Assembly: GCA_018263365.1 (NCBI GenBank)
Contig: JAANXI010000076.1
Coordinates: forward strand, 1-11,594
Source of the DNA: Fidelibacterota bacterium
GTDB taxonomy: Bacteria; Fidelibacterota; JAANXI01
Reading direction: 5' to 3'
DNA length: 11,594 bases
Numbering within the stretch: the first letter of the stretch is position 1; the number at the start of each line of letters is the position of its first letter. The position numbers were made by a program, and so were the translations under genes. The notes below the pieces were generated by a model. That model worked only from the letters and a program-made list of their open reading frames with translations, searched no databases and was not told the origin of the DNA. Below are positions 1-6,850 of the stretch, piece by piece.

Positions 1-376
1 CGGGCCGCCGGGACGGGAGGCGGGGGCTTTTCCCTTTCTCCTGGCCTGTTCGCAAAAGAACTCCTCTTTGAGAGCCTTTCTAGAGAGGTGAGGTGAGTCG
101 TTTTTCCCAAACCAGTTAGAAATCCGGCTCTCGACGGACGTGCCTATTTAGGAGTGCGCGGAAATTTATTTTATGCCTGACATCGGCAAGGTAGATCAAG
201 CTTCAGGGGTTTTACCGGCTCCAGAAAACGGCGGAGCGATGGTTCAGAAGGATAGTTCCCTTCCTCCGTCCCAAAACAATACAGCCAAGAGAAACGGGCG
301 GGGATGGGGTTGCGGCGCTTCTTTTCTTGAATAACCAATTACCGTTTGCGCCGACGACGCGATGCCCTTTTTTGAG
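1..376. other. Intergenic or unidentified 5' region
   Basis: No protein or RNA family was recognised here. The first 50 bases are G-rich and then pyrimidine-rich. All three forward frames close before about position 100, so no convincing end of an upstream gene is visible. The terminator just downstream implies that a transcript enters from the left, so this stretch may be the 3' part of a transcript, coding or not. I looked for tmRNA, RNase P RNA, SRP RNA and tRNA signatures and saw none. Confidence 0.4.
173..334 (+). CDS. Possible 53-residue small protein (weak)
   Basis: An ATG opens a 53-codon frame closed by TAA 43 bases before a strong terminator. The predicted peptide starts MPDIGKVDQASG and ends GRGWGCGASFLE, with a Gly/Pro/Asn-rich middle and no membrane segment. 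There is no Shine-Dalgarno sequence (an A/T-rich run precedes the ATG) and no recognised family. Its only support is position: it is the last open frame before the terminator. A Gly/Cys/Trp tail resembles some modified-peptide precursors, but no modification enzyme lies in the window, so no function is assigned. It could equally be part of a non-coding transcript. Confidence 0.18.
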   Translation: MPDIGKVDQASGVLPAPENGGAMVQKDSSLPPSQNNTAKRNGRGWGCGASFLE

Positions 377-423
377 ATTCCCGCTTCAACCCACGTTGTG
401 GTCTTGAAGCGGGAATTCTTTTT
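377..423 (+). terminator. Strong rho-independent terminator
   Basis: A perfect 13-bp stem has left arm ATTCCCGCTTCAA at 377-389 and right arm TTGAAGCGGGAAT at 404-416. The loop folds into a second small hairpin (CCAC, GTT, GTGG at 391-401). The stem is followed by TCTTTTT. No A-run precedes it on the plus strand, so it should act only on rightward transcription. It implies a transcript ending here whose gene is not recognised, and it isolates secA from upstream transcription. Confidence 0.8.
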
Positions 424-977
424 CCGGTGGTTTTTATCATCCCCCTGTCTCCCTGCTCCCGGCGGGATCCCTGGTGGGAAAAGGGGAACGGGTGCTTTTG
501 CCTCGTGGAAGCCAATGTTACAATACACATAGTTCACTGCCGGTAAGATGAAACAACGAACCACGAACAACAAACAGTTCTCCTTTCTCCCTATTCCCTT
601 ATCCCCTATACCTCATACCTATCCTGTAACTACGGAACAAATCCTGCTTTAATGGATTTGCTAGCTCGTCAGATACAAAAATAGCAATGATGCCTGAAAG
701 TGTACTTTAAAGGTTGAATACCCGTAATTTTCTCATAAATTGATATGCTTGACGTGGAAATCGATGAATCAAAATTCAGAATGAGTAAAAGTGAGCAGGA
801 AAGGGAGATTCTCTCACGAAGTAGTGCGTATTCCGTAGTAGGGAAAAAATATAATAGTGCTGCAACTACGCAACACGCAATACGTGGTACGCATTAATTC
901 GTTCCAAAAGATGTTACGAATAAAAATTCTATACCGTTCAATAATTGTAATACGCTAAGTAAGGAAACTTCATACCA
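424..977. other. secA upstream spacer
   Basis: No gene is seen. The DNA contains reiterated short words: AACGAACC/ACGAACAAC-like units near 553-580, pyrimidine-rich CCCTATTCCCTTATCCCC-like units near 580-632, and ACTACGCAAC/ACGCAATACG units at 865-886 that partly complement GCGTATT and CGTAGT at 826-839, forming an imperfect inverted repeat. The words look like decayed tandem or palindromic repeats. The secA promoter should lie in the last 250 bases. Confidence 0.5.
850..855 (+). promoter_or_regulatory. Candidate secA -10 box TATAAT
   Basis: A perfect TATAAT lies 122 bases before the secA ATG. No good -35 hexamer sits 16-18 bases upstream. A TTGACG at 749-754 has no matching -10 at the right distance. 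The call rests on the hexamer alone in A/T-rich DNA. If used, the leader would be about 115 bases and would include the imperfect inverted repeat around 826-886. Confidence 0.25.
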
Positions 978-3900
978 ATGTTTGAATTTCTCACGAAGAT
1001 ATTCGGTACCAAATCCGACCGGGAAGTGAAAAAACTCCAGCCGGTGGTGGATGAAATTAATGAAATTTATGAGACCCTCCATGATACGCCCGATGAGGAG
1101 TTAGTTCAGCGGACGCAGGAATTCCGTGCAGAGCTAGAAGAGGCGGCTGAGCAAGTCAGGGAAGAGTACGGCGATGAACTGGACTACGAGGAACTGGAGG
1201 AAGAGATCCATCAGGCGCAGCAGCCGATCCTCGACGGACACATGAAGGAAGCCTTCGCCATGGTCAAGGAGACCTGTCGACGGTTGGTCGGGGAATCCTG
1301 GAAGATCTCCGGGCAGGAGATCGAATGGAACATGATCCCGTATGATGTCCAGATCGTCGGTGGCATTATTCTGCACCAGGGGAAAATTGCCGAGATGAAA
1401 ACCGGTGAGGGAAAGACTCTGGCGGCCACCATGCCGATCTACCTGAATGCGCTGACCGGACGCGGTGTGCATCTGGTGACCGTCAACGATTACCTGGCCC
1501 GGCGTGACGCCGAATGGATGGGCAAAATCTATGAACACCTGGGCTTGACTGTCGGATATATCCAAAACGAGATGAATCCCCAGCAGCGGAAAGAAGTGTA
1601 TGATAAAGATATTATTTATGGTACGAACAACGAGTTCGGCTTCGATTATCTCCGGGATAACATGGCTATCCGCAAGGAAGATCAGGTGCATCGCGGATAT
1701 CACTATGCCATCGTTGATGAGGTGGATAGTGTCTTAATAGATGAGGCGCGGACGCCGCTGATTATCTCCGGGGTAGTCGAACAGGATCAGGAGGACAAGT
1801 TCTCCGATATTCGTCCTCTCGTAGAACGCCTGATGCGGAAGCAGCGACAGCTGGTGAGCCAGCTGGTCAGCGATGCGAAAAAGTTGCTGGATGAGGATGA
1901 GGAGTACGAGGCAGGCATCCAGTTATTGCGTGCGTCCCGCGGACTACCGAAGCATCGCCAGGTGATGAAGATGTTCGAGGAACCCTCGCTCCAGAAATTA
2001 GCGCGCCGCGTGGAAAACGATTTTATGCGCGACAAGAATATGCAGGAAATCGACGACGAGTTATACTTCAGTATTGACGAAAAGAGCAATGTCATCGATT
2101 TGACGGAAAAGGGACGCGAGGCCATCTCCCCGGAAGATCCGGAGATGTTTGTTATCCCGGATTTGGGCGAGGAATTGTCCAAACTGGAGGAAGAGGATCT
2201 GTCGGATCAGGAAAAGCTGGAGCGGCGCGAGGAAATCCATCGGGAGCACAGCGAGCGGTCGGAGCGCATCCATAATATCACGCAATTGCTGCGGGCGTAC
2301 ACCCTCTTTGAAAAAGACGTGGAATACGTGGTGCAGGAAGGCAAGGTCATGATCGTGGACGAGTTCACCGGTCGGGTGATGCCCGGCCGGCGGTTCAGCG
2401 ACGGACTGCACCAGGCGCTGGAAGCTAAGGAACGCGTCCAGGTGGAACGCGAAACCCAGACACTCGCCTCAATCACACTACAGAATTTTTTCCGTCTTTA
2501 CGGCAAACTGTCCGGTATGACCGGGACGGCTGCCACCGAAGCGGGCGAATTCAAAGAAATCTATGAGCTGGATGTAACGGTCATTCCGACAAACGAACCG
2601 GTGATCCGCGACGATCGCGAAGACAAGATTTACAAGACGCTGCGGGAAAAATATAACTCCGTGATTGAAGATATCGTTGAGTCTAACAATAAGGGACAGC
2701 CGGTTCTGGTCGGTACGGTCTCTGTGGAAGTCTCCGAAAAACTCAGCCGGATGCTCAAGCGCACAGGAATCACTCACAATGTGCTGAACGCCAAGCACCA
2801 CAAGAGCGAAGCGGAAGTCGTGCGGCGCGCCGGACAAAAGGGTGCAGTGACAATCGCTACCAACATGGCCGGACGCGGAACAGACATCAAGCTGGGCGAA
2901 GGTGTGGTAGACGTTGGCGGTCTGCACATCATTGGAACTGAGCGACACGAAGCCCGCCGGATTGACCTCCAGCTGAAGGGGCGTGCCGGTCGTCAGGGCG
3001 ATCCGGGATCATCCCAGTTTTATCTCTCTCTGGAAGATGATCTGATGCGTCTGTTTAGTCCTGAACGGGTGATGAAAGTGATGGATCGCCTCGGACTGGA
3101 AGAAGGCGAAGTCATCCAGCACCGGATGATTACCAAATCCATCGAGCGAGCGCAGGAAAAAGTTGAAGCACGGAACTTCAGCATCCGGAAACATCTGCTG
3201 GAATACGATGATGTTATGAACCAGCAGCGCGAAGTCATCTACAGCCGGAGAAATCACGCATTGCGCGGCGAGAATCTCCGTGAAGAGATCATGAATATGA
3301 TCGAGGATTACGTAGATGGGTTCATCGAGCGGTATACCAGTGTCAGCGATTATCCGGAAGAATGGGACTGGGAAGCGATTCGCCGGGAACTTATCAGCGT
3401 GCTGACTATCGATCTCACCCTGGATGATTTCGAGACATTCGATATCGAGCAGATGCGGGAGCGTATTGTTACCCGGGCCAAGGAAGCGTATGCACAGAAG
3501 GAAGAGCTAGTCCCGGATGAGGTATTGCGCCAGATAGAGCGGTTTATATACCTTCGGATTATTGACGATGCCTGGAAAGATCACCTCTATGAAATGGATC
3601 AGCTGAAAGAGGGGATCAATCTCCGGGCGTACGGACAGAAAGATCCGCTGATTGAGTACAAAAAAGCCGGGTTGGATATGTTTATGGAACTGCTGGACCG
3701 GATCAACAAACAGACGCTCCAGACCCTGTTCCGTGCGCAAATTACCCGGGAAGAAGAGCAGCGCGACGGTTTCCGTCCGGAAATGAAGACCAAGATCACC
3801 GGCATCCAGCACGAGGAAACCGCTGGTATGGGATTCCAGGGCGTGCCAGCCGAGCAGCAGGCAGCCCAGCAGGCCGGTGGCCAGGGCCAGGGCGGCAAGA

Positions 3901-3992
3901 TTGAACCGCGAACCGTGGAGGATGAACCTGGTCGAAATGATCCATGTTGGTGCGGCAGCGGCAAAAAATACAAAAAGTGCCACGGTAGGTAG
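978..3992 (+). CDS. secA: Preprotein translocase ATPase SecA
   Basis: SecA is the cytoplasmic motor that drives unfolded preproteins through SecYEG. The 1004-residue product has all expected parts in order: an N-terminal helix beginning MFEFLTKIFG, Walker A GEGKT at 143-147, the DEVDSVLIDEARTPLIISG segment (Walker B acidic residues at about 247-250) entering the preprotein crosslinking domain, the MTGTAATEAGEF motif near 515, NBD2 motif TNMAGRGTDIKLG near 630, the helical scaffold/wing region, and a C-terminal SEC-C zinc motif with C990, C992, C1001 and H1002. A charged helical insertion at about 276-365 lengthens it beyond the roughly 900 residues of E. coli SecA, as is usual in Bacteroidetes and relatives. 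A Gln/Gly-rich linker precedes the zinc motif. The ATG has a modest SD (AAGGA, 961-965) with a long 12-base spacing. It stands alone between two large gaps. No frameshift or lost motif was seen. Confidence 0.98.
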   Translation: MFEFLTKIFGTKSDREVKKLQPVVDEINEIYETLHDTPDEELVQRTQEFRAELEEAAEQVREEYGDELDYEELEEEIHQAQQPILDGHMKEAFAMVKETCRRLVGESWKISGQEIEWNMIPYDVQIVGGIILHQGKIAEMKTGEGKTLAATMPIYLNALTGRGVHLVTVNDYLARRDAEWMGKIYEHLGLTVGYIQNEMNPQQRKEVYDKDIIYGTNNEFGFDYLRDNMAIRKEDQVHRGYHYAIVDEVDSVLIDEARTPLIISGVVEQDQEDKFSDIRPLVERLMRKQRQLVSQLVSDAKKLLDEDEEYEAGIQLLRASRGLPKHRQVMKMFEEPSLQKLARRVENDFMRDKNMQEIDDELYFSIDEKSNVIDLTEKGREAISPEDPEMFVIPDLGEELSKLEEEDLSDQEKLERREEIHREHSERSERIHNITQLLRAYTLFEKDVEYVVQEGKVMIVDEFTGRVMPGRRFSDGLHQALEAKERVQVERETQTLASITLQNFFRLYGKLSGMTGTAATEAGEFKEIYELDVTVIPTNEPVIRDDREDKIYKTLREKYNSVIEDIVESNNKGQPVLVGTVSVEVSEKLSRMLKRTGITHNVLNAKHHKSEAEVVRRAGQKGAVTIATNMAGRGTDIKLGEGVVDVGGLHIIGTERHEARRIDLQLKGRAGRQGDPGSSQFYLSLEDDLMRLFSPERVMKVMDRLGLEEGEVIQHRMITKSIERAQEKVEARNFSIRKHLLEYDDVMNQQREVIYSRRNHALRGENLREEIMNMIEDYVDGFIERYTSVSDYPEEWDWEAIRRELISVLTIDLTLDDFETFDIEQMRERIVTRAKEAYAQKEELVPDEVLRQIERFIYLRIIDDAWKDHLYEMDQLKEGINLRAYGQKDPLIEYKKAGLDMFMELLDRINKQTLQTLFRAQITREEEQRDGFRPEMKTKITGIQHEETAGMGFQGVPAEQQAAQQAGGQGQGGKIEPRTVEDEPGRNDPCWCGSGKKYKKCHGR

Positions 3993-4188
3993 GGCGTGGA
4001 TTAATAAGCGTTCGAGCTTTTGTATTCCGATGTTCAGGAATGGAGATTAGTAATTACGCAAGATTCATCTGAAGGGTGGAGACGCGATATTAAAGCTGTG
4101 TGAGAAAACCTTGTCAAAATATTTTCTTCATAGAACCGTGAGATATTCTCAGGATTTTTAACCGTTCTAACATATTGATATTATTGAG

Positions 4189-4218
4189 AGTAGAGACGTT
4201 CCATGGAACGTCTCTACT
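4189..4218. repeat. Perfect 30-bp palindrome, repeat family copy 1
   Basis: The left arm is AGTAGAGACGTTCCA and the right arm is its exact complement, with centre at the CCATGG (4201-4206). Because it is a perfect palindrome it has no loop and could extrude as a cruciform or mark a repeat with a lost spacer. Its 14-bp core CGTTCCATGGAACG recurs exactly at 11546-11559, and the outer arm GTAGAGACGTT recurs at both ends of the inverted repeat at 10678-10725. No T-run follows, so it is not a classical terminator. Confidence 0.85.
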
Positions 4219-4429
4219 AAGGAAGAAATACAGAAATTTCTCCATATTATCTTGTTGATTTCCCGTTTCACACACCCCGGATATCGTGCCCATTTTGGGA
4301 TAATTTCCACAGGTTTTTTTCTAATTTTTGGTTTTGACAATTTAGTTTGAGGTTGCTTCCCCGCAGTCATTTCTACTGCTTATTCATTGATTTCTCACTT
4401 TTCACGGATAATGAAATACCATAAAAACT

Positions 4430-4473
4430 GATCAATCTTGGCCGATTTTGCCAAAAATCGGCTAAATTTGATC
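4430..4473. repeat. Two-stage hairpin upstream of the lipoprotein promoter
   Basis: The outer 6-bp stem is GATCAA (4430-4435) with TTGATC (4468-4473). After a 5-by-5 internal loop the inner perfect 9-bp stem is GCCGATTTT (4441-4449) with AAAATCGGC (4454-4462), closed by a 4-base loop. It lies about 80 bases upstream of the sigma-54-like promoter, where an activator-binding element would be expected, but it could also be a decayed repeat. No T-run follows, so termination is unlikely. Confidence 0.5.
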
Positions 4474-4553
4474 GATTTACGCCGTTTTGCTATTGCACAA
4501 AAATTAATTGTAAGTTAAAAGTGAACAATATGTTAAATTAATTTTATTACGGT

Positions 4554-4569
4554 TGGCACAGGATTTGAA
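4554..4569 (+). promoter_or_regulatory. Candidate sigma-54 (RpoN) promoter
   Basis: TGGCAC at 4554-4559, five bases, then TTGAA at 4565-4569, against the RpoN consensus TGGCAC-N5-TTGCA. The -24 half is perfect and the spacing exact; the only departure is A for C in the -12 GC dinucleotide. Reading it as sigma-70 fails because the nearest -10-like hexamer (TATGTT, 4572-4577) is only 13 bases from TTGGCA. Transcription would start near 4580, giving a leader of about 40 bases before the lipoprotein ATG. The -12 mismatch makes this tentative. Confidence 0.4.
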
Positions 4570-4619
4570 AGTATGTTAGGGCAAAGAGAGACACATAACC
4601 ACACACAAAGAGAACTGTT

Positions 4620-5153
4620 ATGAAGTTTTATTCGCACAAATCCCTCGCAGCATTTGTCGTTGTTGCGCTGGCCCTGTTAATCGGTTGCCAGAATAGCATC
4701 ACGGAGCCCCAACCTGCCACGAATGCTTCAGTGGAATATATCAAGGCGGGTCCGAAAGTCCTGGGGCTGGCCAAGGGGGAACTGAGTATTACCAAGACGG
4801 TGACCACGAATAACGGCGCGTATCTGGGCGGTCCCGATATGGAAGGGAATTACGTCTCAATTCCTGGTGGCGCGCTGGACGAAAATATGTCCATGACCTT
4901 TACCATCGAAGTGACTGACGACGGGATCTTACTCTTCTCCGTCGAAGGCGCCGGCGTCCCGGAAGGCGAACACATCTACTTCAACGATGACAAGACCGCC
5001 ACCATGGCAGTAAACAAAGACTGGCTGGCCGCCGAGCCAAACGTGGCCGTGAATATCGGTACCGACGAGCAATATGATGTAACGGAAATAGATACTCACT
5101 ACTTGGTAGAGTTACCGCATTTCACGGGTTATGCATGGGCGATAACAGATTAA
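4620..5153 (+). CDS. Predicted lipoprotein with ZU5-like beta domain
   Basis: The 177-residue product starts with a classical lipoprotein signal: a charged N terminus, a hydrophobic run at 9-21 and lipobox LIGC at 20-23, giving acylated Cys23. The next residues (Gln-Asn) lack the Asp+2 inner-membrane retention signal of enterobacteria, so an outer-membrane destination is possible. The mature part is beta-rich and acidic. The pattern VSIPGGALDENMSMTFTIEV followed later by LVELPHFTGYAW resembles ZU5-like lipoproteins common in FCB bacteria (a PxGAL turn and a closing HF..Y strand); this is pattern memory, not a search result. The ATG follows AAAGAGAAC, a weak SD. A sigma-54-like promoter lies 50 bases upstream. 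The next small frame starts 27 bases after the stop. Function unknown; a surface or envelope role is inferred. Confidence 0.85.
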   Translation: MKFYSHKSLAAFVVVALALLIGCQNSITEPQPATNASVEYIKAGPKVLGLAKGELSITKTVTTNNGAYLGGPDMEGNYVSIPGGALDENMSMTFTIEVTDDGILLFSVEGAGVPEGEHIYFNDDKTATMAVNKDWLAAEPNVAVNIGTDEQYDVTEIDTHYLVELPHFTGYAWAITD

Positions 5154-5180
5154 TCGGGATGAGATGAATAGGAGCTGATG

Positions 5181-5399
5181 ATGTATTTCGAATCGACAGA
5201 AGGCAATACGGTAATAACTCAAAAACCTGTTGGCGGATATGAGATGACGGGGATTCTGGAGTCCCTGCCAATACTGGATTTTCGCATTGACGAAAATTTT
5301 AACAAGCAAACATCAGAGGACAATACCATGAAATTCAACAAAGAATACAGCACCTACCATTCCGAGAATAATTGCCAGGATTGGATGTTGACCGATTAG
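5181..5399 (+). CDS. Small unknown protein (72 aa; alternative 23-aa start)
   Basis: Two starts are credible in one frame. The ATG at 5181 is served by GGAG (5171-5174, spacing 6) and gives 72 residues beginning MYFESTEGNTVITQ; an ATG at 5178 is too close to that SD. The internal ATG at 5328 has a better SD, AGAGGA (5315-5320, spacing 7), and gives a 23-residue peptide beginning MKFNKEYSTYHSENN and ending in WMLTD. There is no signal peptide or membrane helix; the only Cys is in the C-terminal tail. Its stop is a TAG TAA pair, and the stop codon lies inside a terminator-like hairpin (5390-5408). It sits 27 bases after the lipoprotein gene, probably in the same transcript, and 81 bases before the TPR gene. 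No family was recognised. It may be a small secreted or signalling peptide gene, which is inference from position only. Confidence 0.5.
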   Translation: MYFESTEGNTVITQKPVGGYEMTGILESLPILDFRIDENFNKQTSEDNTMKFNKEYSTYHSENNCQDWMLTD

Positions 5400-5413
5400 T
5401 AATCGGTCCTTTT
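5390..5413 (+). terminator. Hairpin overlapping the small ORF stop codon
   Basis: A perfect 8-bp stem, GACCGATT (5390-5397) with AATCGGTC (5401-5408), has a 3-base AGT loop and is followed by CTTTTCC. The T-run is short, so it is a weak-to-moderate terminator. The TAG stop of the small ORF begins on the last stem base and fills the loop, so a ribosome finishing translation would disrupt the hairpin. This could link translation of the peptide to read-through into the TPR gene. Confidence 0.6.
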
Positions 5414-5480
5414 CCGAAATAAATATGCTGGTCCGACATTACTCTTTGTTAAGCGAAAAAAAGATTAGTTTTAATACGAA

Positions 5481-6707
5481 ATGACCTCAAGCGATACACA
5501 AAAAAGCCAATTTTTGGAACTATTGCTCCAGGTTGCAAGGGAGTTTGGCAGTGACAAGGTTATCGACCGGTTCAGGCACATTAAGTCCGAACGGGAGAAG
5601 TATCTCCGAGAACAGTGGAAAGATCAGCTGGGTGATGAAGGGCCGGCAATATTCAGGGACGTTGACTTCGACCATCTGCGTGTGTTGCTGTACGACTATC
5701 TCGAAAAGGACACCAATAAACATTTTCAGTTTAATACGGAGTTAGTCAAGACCTGTATCCAGTTCAATGAATACGAAAAGGCCCGGGAAATTTTAAAGGG
5801 GTTGCTCGATAAAGAAGTATCCAATAAAAAACGGGCAAAAATCCTGATGCTTATGGGGAAAGTTGCACTTCTCCGTAACGAGTACGAGCAAAGTAGAGAA
5901 TATTATAAAAGCGCGCTGGAAATTCACAAGCGCCTGCAAAACTACCGGGGTGTAGCCAGTGCATATAATAATTTGGGTATAATATCTCATGAACAATGGA
6001 GAGCACAGACTGGCAGAAAATACTTTGAAGATGCAAAAAAATTAGATCCGTACTATGATGATCAACAAATCAAGATAAGCGTCCAAATTAATCTTGGCAT
6101 TGTTTACAATATCCAGGGTGACTACTCAAAAGCATTTGAAATATTTGAATCTCTGTTGGGGGAAATTGAGGGATCAAATGATATTGCGAAATTACAGTTA
6201 TTAATTAATCAGGGCATTAGTGCCCGGGATGACGGTCAACACTCTTCTGCAATAAAGATTTTAAAAGAATCAATAAAATTATCCTCTAAAATTAACAATA
6301 AAAGATTATTAGCATTATCCAAACTGGCATTGGGTGAAACTTCCGTATTAACAGGGAAGTTGGATCAATGTAATGAAAACTTAATTGATGCATTTAAAAA
6401 ATTTTCGCATCTCCATGATAAAGTCAGAATTGCCGACACCTACCGTGTTTTCGGCCTGCTGCATATTGAGCGGGAGCAATATGAACTGGCCGAATCAGAA
6501 ATCCAAATCAGTTTGCGAATCAATAACGAGAATGGTAACATTCCGAACCTGGCGGAATCGTACAAAGCGTACAGCAAATTAGCAAAAATTCGGGGAGATA
6601 CTGCCAAACAACGGGAGTACCTGCAAAAGGCGCTGGCCCTGTGTGAAACCATGCAGGCCACCAGGCGCGTCGAGCGATTACAGGAAGAAATCGATCTGCT
6701 GGCTTAA
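5481..6707 (+). CDS. TPR-repeat protein, all-helical, unknown role
   Basis: The 408-residue product has a charged helical N-terminal part (1 to about 88) followed by about eight TPR-like helix pairs: near 90-112, 119-154, 159-190, 197-230, 238-275, 278-315, 319-355 and 358-395. Units such as AYNNLGIISHEQWRAQTGRK and INLGIVYNIQGDYSKAFEIF show the usual TPR small and aromatic positions. There is no signal peptide, membrane segment or HTH, so it is a cytoplasmic protein-binding scaffold. The layout (N-terminal helical region plus C-terminal TPRs, about 400 residues) is superficially like Rap-type peptide receptors, but that family is Gram-positive and no homology is claimed. No clear SD precedes the ATG. 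Hand counts give about 52% GC at the 5' end, 20-40% GC between about 6000 and 6420 and 52-58% afterwards, so the gene is compositionally mosaic. The kinase remnant starts 44 bases downstream. Confidence 0.88.
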   Translation: MTSSDTQKSQFLELLLQVAREFGSDKVIDRFRHIKSEREKYLREQWKDQLGDEGPAIFRDVDFDHLRVLLYDYLEKDTNKHFQFNTELVKTCIQFNEYEKAREILKGLLDKEVSNKKRAKILMLMGKVALLRNEYEQSREYYKSALEIHKRLQNYRGVASAYNNLGIISHEQWRAQTGRKYFEDAKKLDPYYDDQQIKISVQINLGIVYNIQGDYSKAFEIFESLLGEIEGSNDIAKLQLLINQGISARDDGQHSSAIKILKESIKLSSKINNKRLLALSKLALGETSVLTGKLDQCNENLIDAFKKFSHLHDKVRIADTYRVFGLLHIEREQYELAESEIQISLRINNENGNIPNLAESYKAYSKLAKIRGDTAKQREYLQKALALCETMQATRRVERLQEEIDLLA

Positions 6708-6751
6708 TAAATTTTTCGGGGAATTTGTCGTAGCAAGTTTGTTGAGGGGAT

Positions 6752-6850
6752 ATGCATTCAGCACAGATCATGATCGAACGGGAGACGGGATACGTCACAT
6801 AATCCGACGCAACCTTTAAAGAATGGGTTTCCGCCGGGAATTTCGACGAC
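6752..6850 (+). pseudogene. Cut-off N-terminal part of the kinase (PAS start)
   Basis: An ATG at 6752, preceded by GAGGGG, opens the same frame as the downstream kinase and reads MHSAQIMIERETGYVT before TAA at 6800-6802. The frame continues open after the stop with SDATFKEWVSAGNFDDV straight into the kinase. The pattern of a hydrophobic strand, then ETGxV, then a helix with an aromatic is that of a PAS domain start, so the natural N terminus is probably here and the stop interrupts it. A sequencing error of one base would look the same. Confidence 0.6.

Larger units (their letters stand above)
3993..4619. other. 627-base spacer between secA and lipoprotein gene
   Basis: No gene is supported. 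After secA there are two weak terminator-like hairpins: AAGC/GCTT around 4004-4019 followed by TTTG, and TGAGA/TCTCA at 4139-4151 followed by GGATTTTT. Neither is convincing alone. The spacer also holds the 30-bp palindrome at 4189-4218, the long hairpin at 4430-4473, A/T-rich DNA from about 4500 and a sigma-54-like promoter at 4554-4569. A reading frame on the minus strand (4167-4370) lacks any family resemblance and runs through the palindrome, so it is not called. Confidence 0.6.

Noticed and set aside
1..376. tmRNA, RNase P RNA, SRP RNA or tRNA
   Set aside because: None of the conserved sequence blocks or a tRNA-like T-arm could be found on either strand.
244..573. Minus-strand reading frame of 109 codons
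   Set aside because: It reads through the perfect terminator hairpin and low-complexity spacer, has no recognisable family or SD, and its composition looks random.
749..777. Sigma-70 promoter with TTGACG for secA
   Set aside because: The -35 is good, but the sequence 17 bases downstream (AAAATT-like) is a poor -10.
1134..1703. Minus-strand 189-codon frame inside secA
   Set aside because: It is antisense to well-conserved SecA motifs; such frames arise from the codon bias of the real gene.
4167..4370. Minus-strand 67-codon frame
   Set aside because: It crosses the 30-bp palindrome and has no family resemblance.
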